64,000 nucleotides of DNA from Acanthaster planci. Its lineage: Eukaryota > Echinodermata > Asteroidea > Valvatida > Acanthasteridae. Shown piece after piece: positions 61,515 through 64,000 of this stretch (the first letter of the stretch is position 1; each line of letters begins with the position of its first letter). A program made the translations under genes and the position numbers. The notes beneath the pieces were generated by a model. The model made no database searches. It was not told the origin of the DNA and saw nothing but the letters and a program-made list of their open reading frames with translations. The stretch spans positions 1,590,866-1,654,865 of the forward strand of contig NW_019091361.1 of NCBI RefSeq assembly GCF_001949145.1. Reading direction: 5' to 3'.

Positions 61515-62943
61515 GCTTCTGGCAAATCCAAAATTCAACTGAGGAAAATGTGTAAATGAATTGGTAATGACAGCATTCTTTTTCGAGCGAGATCGAACAT
61601 CCAAATCCCCGTTTCTATTTAACAAAAATTCTATTTCATTGAGGGTGCATTCAGTCGTTATTGCACTGGTTTAAAATGTTGACACTGATTTTTGCGTGAA
61701 ATCGAATGTACCTCTGCAATCCCGCATTCATCTGAATTTGAACTCAATCTTTCACAGAATGTGCAGGTGATTTCCCGCGGAGTGTTATTTAACGTATACC
61801 TGGTCAAGAATTAGAATTTGTATGTGTGCTAACAGAGGATATATTCTTAGAAGTGTTTATTAATGGTTAAATGTTTCAATATTCATGACTGAAATAGACG
61901 GTTCGTGTGTCTTTAAAAACATACCAGCTATTGTATTGATCCTATACAAAAACCGACACTTAGGTAACCTTTCCTTCTCGTGCTACGTTTTTGCCACGAT
62001 CAAAGTTCCAACATGGCCTTCTTGCAGTGGCTGAAGGGGAAGATCAAAAAAAATTGCAGACTTTATTTGGTATACAGTTTGATAACAAACACACTATAAT
62101 CCTTCATGAGTAACATTACATTCATTATCAAAATGGTGTCATGATTTCTGTAGCCCTGTATATTTCTAATCAAATTGAATGCAAATTTTGTGAATTTGAA
62201 TTACAGCAAATGAAAATGAATACTCAATACCGACGGTTTATGGTAAAAGACAGATTTTCAGTGAATAAGATTGCACATTAGTTACAATTGGCAACGAATA
62301 CGGCAAATCAGAACCCTAATCAGTTATCTGTGTCCTCCTAAATGAAACGTAATGCACATTCATCTATTTGAAGGATGCAAAACGAAGTCGAATTCTCGTC
62401 AAACCATGTAACAGTACTTAGTTCAAGAAAATGAAATAAGAAAATAATTCATACTTCCGTTGCATTAAGTCTGCTTGCTGTTTCTAGGTTAATGTGATTC
62501 CATTCATATGGATAATAAGACTATCTTTACTCTTGATTACGCAAATTTACATACGACATGCATTTGCAAGCAATAGTTGTCGTTAAAATGTATATAATGA
62601 ACACCTCATAGTGAGATGTGTTTTCATTCGAAGTAAAGTTTGAAAGAGCCATTTGGAAAAATCTTTTATAAAATAACTCTGCATTACAATTTCCACTAGC
62701 AATTTTTAATTTCACTAAACTTCAACTAACGCACTTTGGAGAAATGGTTGAATCTGAAATTTACCTACCTTTGGTTTCTCTTCTTGAAAGTATATAATTT
62801 TTCATTGAATTCTTATGGGCATGTTGCAGACGGGGTCGGCGGCATAGAAAAGTTTCCCTAGAGCTAAAATTATAGTCAGAAATGACAATCAAATTGGTGC
62901 ACTAATAGAAGTTCACGCTGAAAACACTGGGCAAGTTTGGGCG

Positions 62944-63001
62944 CGAACTATAGTTCGACCGGTGGTCAGTTAGGGCCTACTTTTAAAAATGCGCATGCGC
63001 A
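62944..63001. promoter_or_regulatory. NRF-1 consensus palindrome with adjacent palindrome
   Basis: TGCGCATGCGCA (62990-63001) is the canonical NRF-1 site, usually found in promoters of widely expressed genes. A perfect 14-bp palindrome CGAACTATAGTTCG lies at 62944-62957. They could mark the promoter of a gene to the right of the window. Confidence 0.3.
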
Positions 63002-63526
63002 ATTACACTCGACCCTAGTCGGTCACCTCTTTAAAATCTCGTCCTTACATTTCATCGTTGGTTGCGATTCTCGCAGGGTACATTGTCATTGTAATCTCGT
63101 ACAGTTATTTTCATATGAATGGTTCCCTCTGTTATGATAAATGAAATGGGTTATTGATAACCAGCGGTGCGACCGTACCCTAGAGCTTGGTCCCAAACGG
63201 TCGACTAGATAGTCTAAACAGTTCATTGTTCATGTGGTGTTAGTCGAAACTATAGTCGTTGCTCGAATTGTTTCCTGATAGTCTTGTGTACAGTAACTAA
63301 GCTTTAGAAATAAGAACAGTAGTTTAATACTTTAAAACGACATTCACCTTGCTTCGACGAAGGATTAAAATTGTTATATGTTTTCTTCGTGTTGAAAGTA
63401 AGTTTTTGTCACTTTTATATTGTCATCAAAGCAAACACGAAAGTTGGTTTTGTTTGTTGCGTACAAACGGCAGTGACGTCATAAGATCTGAATGGACAGA
63501 TCTTCCATGGGAACTGCATGTACATA

Positions 63527-64000
63527 GTCGGTAATGAAAGTGAATTTGCCTGCCTAAAAAGATTGTGCACGAGAGAAGAGCCAGAAAAAGCAGGGATTTG
63601 TGTGGTCAAAATGTCCGTTTAATTTTTATCTAAGAAGTTTGGAAGTCCAGGAATCGAGAACTCATATGCTTACGAGCAAGTAACACTTTGGAAACTCGAA
63701 CGGGTACCTGTCTTTATTCAACAGTTTCCAAAGGTATTCGCCTCGGCAACACACACACACACAGGTGTGTATTTGCCTCCAACTGGGGACTCCCTATTGT
63801 TCCTCTTTTGTTTGTACTTTACTTTTTTAGAAGACCACCCATATGTTGTGTACACAGTTGTCAATCGGGGACCTTATTGTCCTCTGTTGTTCAGGGTCCC
63901 CATGCAGAAACAAACTCACATACACAAACACCAATAAACTTAAAAATCCCGCCCCCCCAAACAAACACGCATTGCATCTTTGTAAATACCCGAAATGAAT
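63527..64000 (+). repeat. Dispersed repeat, copy B (truncated by window edge)
   Basis: Same family and orientation as 52735-53014, but longer: it includes a CA-run near 63752 and a segment from GGGGACCTTATTGTCC to GGGTCCCC absent from copy A. The window ends inside the alignment (ACCCGAAATGAAT against ACCTGAAATAAA). Confidence 0.6.

Larger units (their letters stand above)
61515..64000. other. Intergenic tail of the window
   Basis: No coding sequence beyond the dehydrogenase stop could be supported. It holds two perfect palindromes (62944-62957, 62990-63001) and copy B of a dispersed repeat. I saw no canonical AATAAA in the first kilobase after the stop codon. Confidence 0.55.

Overview
The window looks like nuclear DNA of a marine invertebrate deuterostome (echinoderm or hemichordate-like; I cannot fix the species). 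Reasons: AT-rich DNA with many short exons bounded by GT/AG introns, a REJ/GPS-type receptor gene, Tx1/L1-like LINE remains, a tRNA-derived SINE and many small inverted-repeat elements. There are two assembly gaps (24947-24971 and 59018-59040). No prokaryotic features, CRISPR arrays or intact transposase genes were seen.

I could build three protein-coding genes exon by exon; every splice junction given keeps the reading frame. (1) Minus strand, 7341 down to 1013 and continuing beyond the left edge: a secreted or membrane protein with signal peptide, Frizzled-type cysteine-rich domain (CRD), one Ig domain and a second Frizzled CRD. (2) Plus strand, 19559-47588: a giant single-pass membrane protein of about 4,000 residues. 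One 7.2-kb exon encodes a signal peptide and at least six diverged copies of a roughly 340-residue helical, Cys-containing repeat with acidic Ser/Gly/Pro linkers. Then 27 small exons encode a Cys/Gly-rich repeat array, an IPT/TIG-like domain, a REJ-like region, a furin-type site, a GAIN/GPS module, one membrane helix and a Pro-rich tail with a PPxY motif. (3) Plus strand, 55247-61514: a complete 8-exon, 381-residue zinc-dependent alcohol dehydrogenase (MDR superfamily).

The rest is gene-poor. 7342-19113 holds no gene I can support, only a tRNA-like remnant, G-runs, a strand-skewed patch and possible regulatory patches. Intron 1 of the giant gene (26741-30732) carries a long-arm inverted-repeat element with a residual THAP zinc-finger ORF (P-element-like) and a palindromic insertion flanked by 16-bp direct repeats. 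48772-55246 holds a decayed minus-strand LINE interrupted by a ~195-bp tandem repeat. A dispersed repeat occurs at 52735 and again at the right edge. The dehydrogenase introns carry three MITE-like elements.

The three genes need not act together. Genes 1 and 2 encode cell-surface or secreted proteins; gene 3 is metabolic. The most unusual items are the Frizzled-Ig-Frizzled architecture and the giant REJ/GPS protein with its unrecognised N-terminal repeat region, one copy of which is collapsed at an assembly gap.
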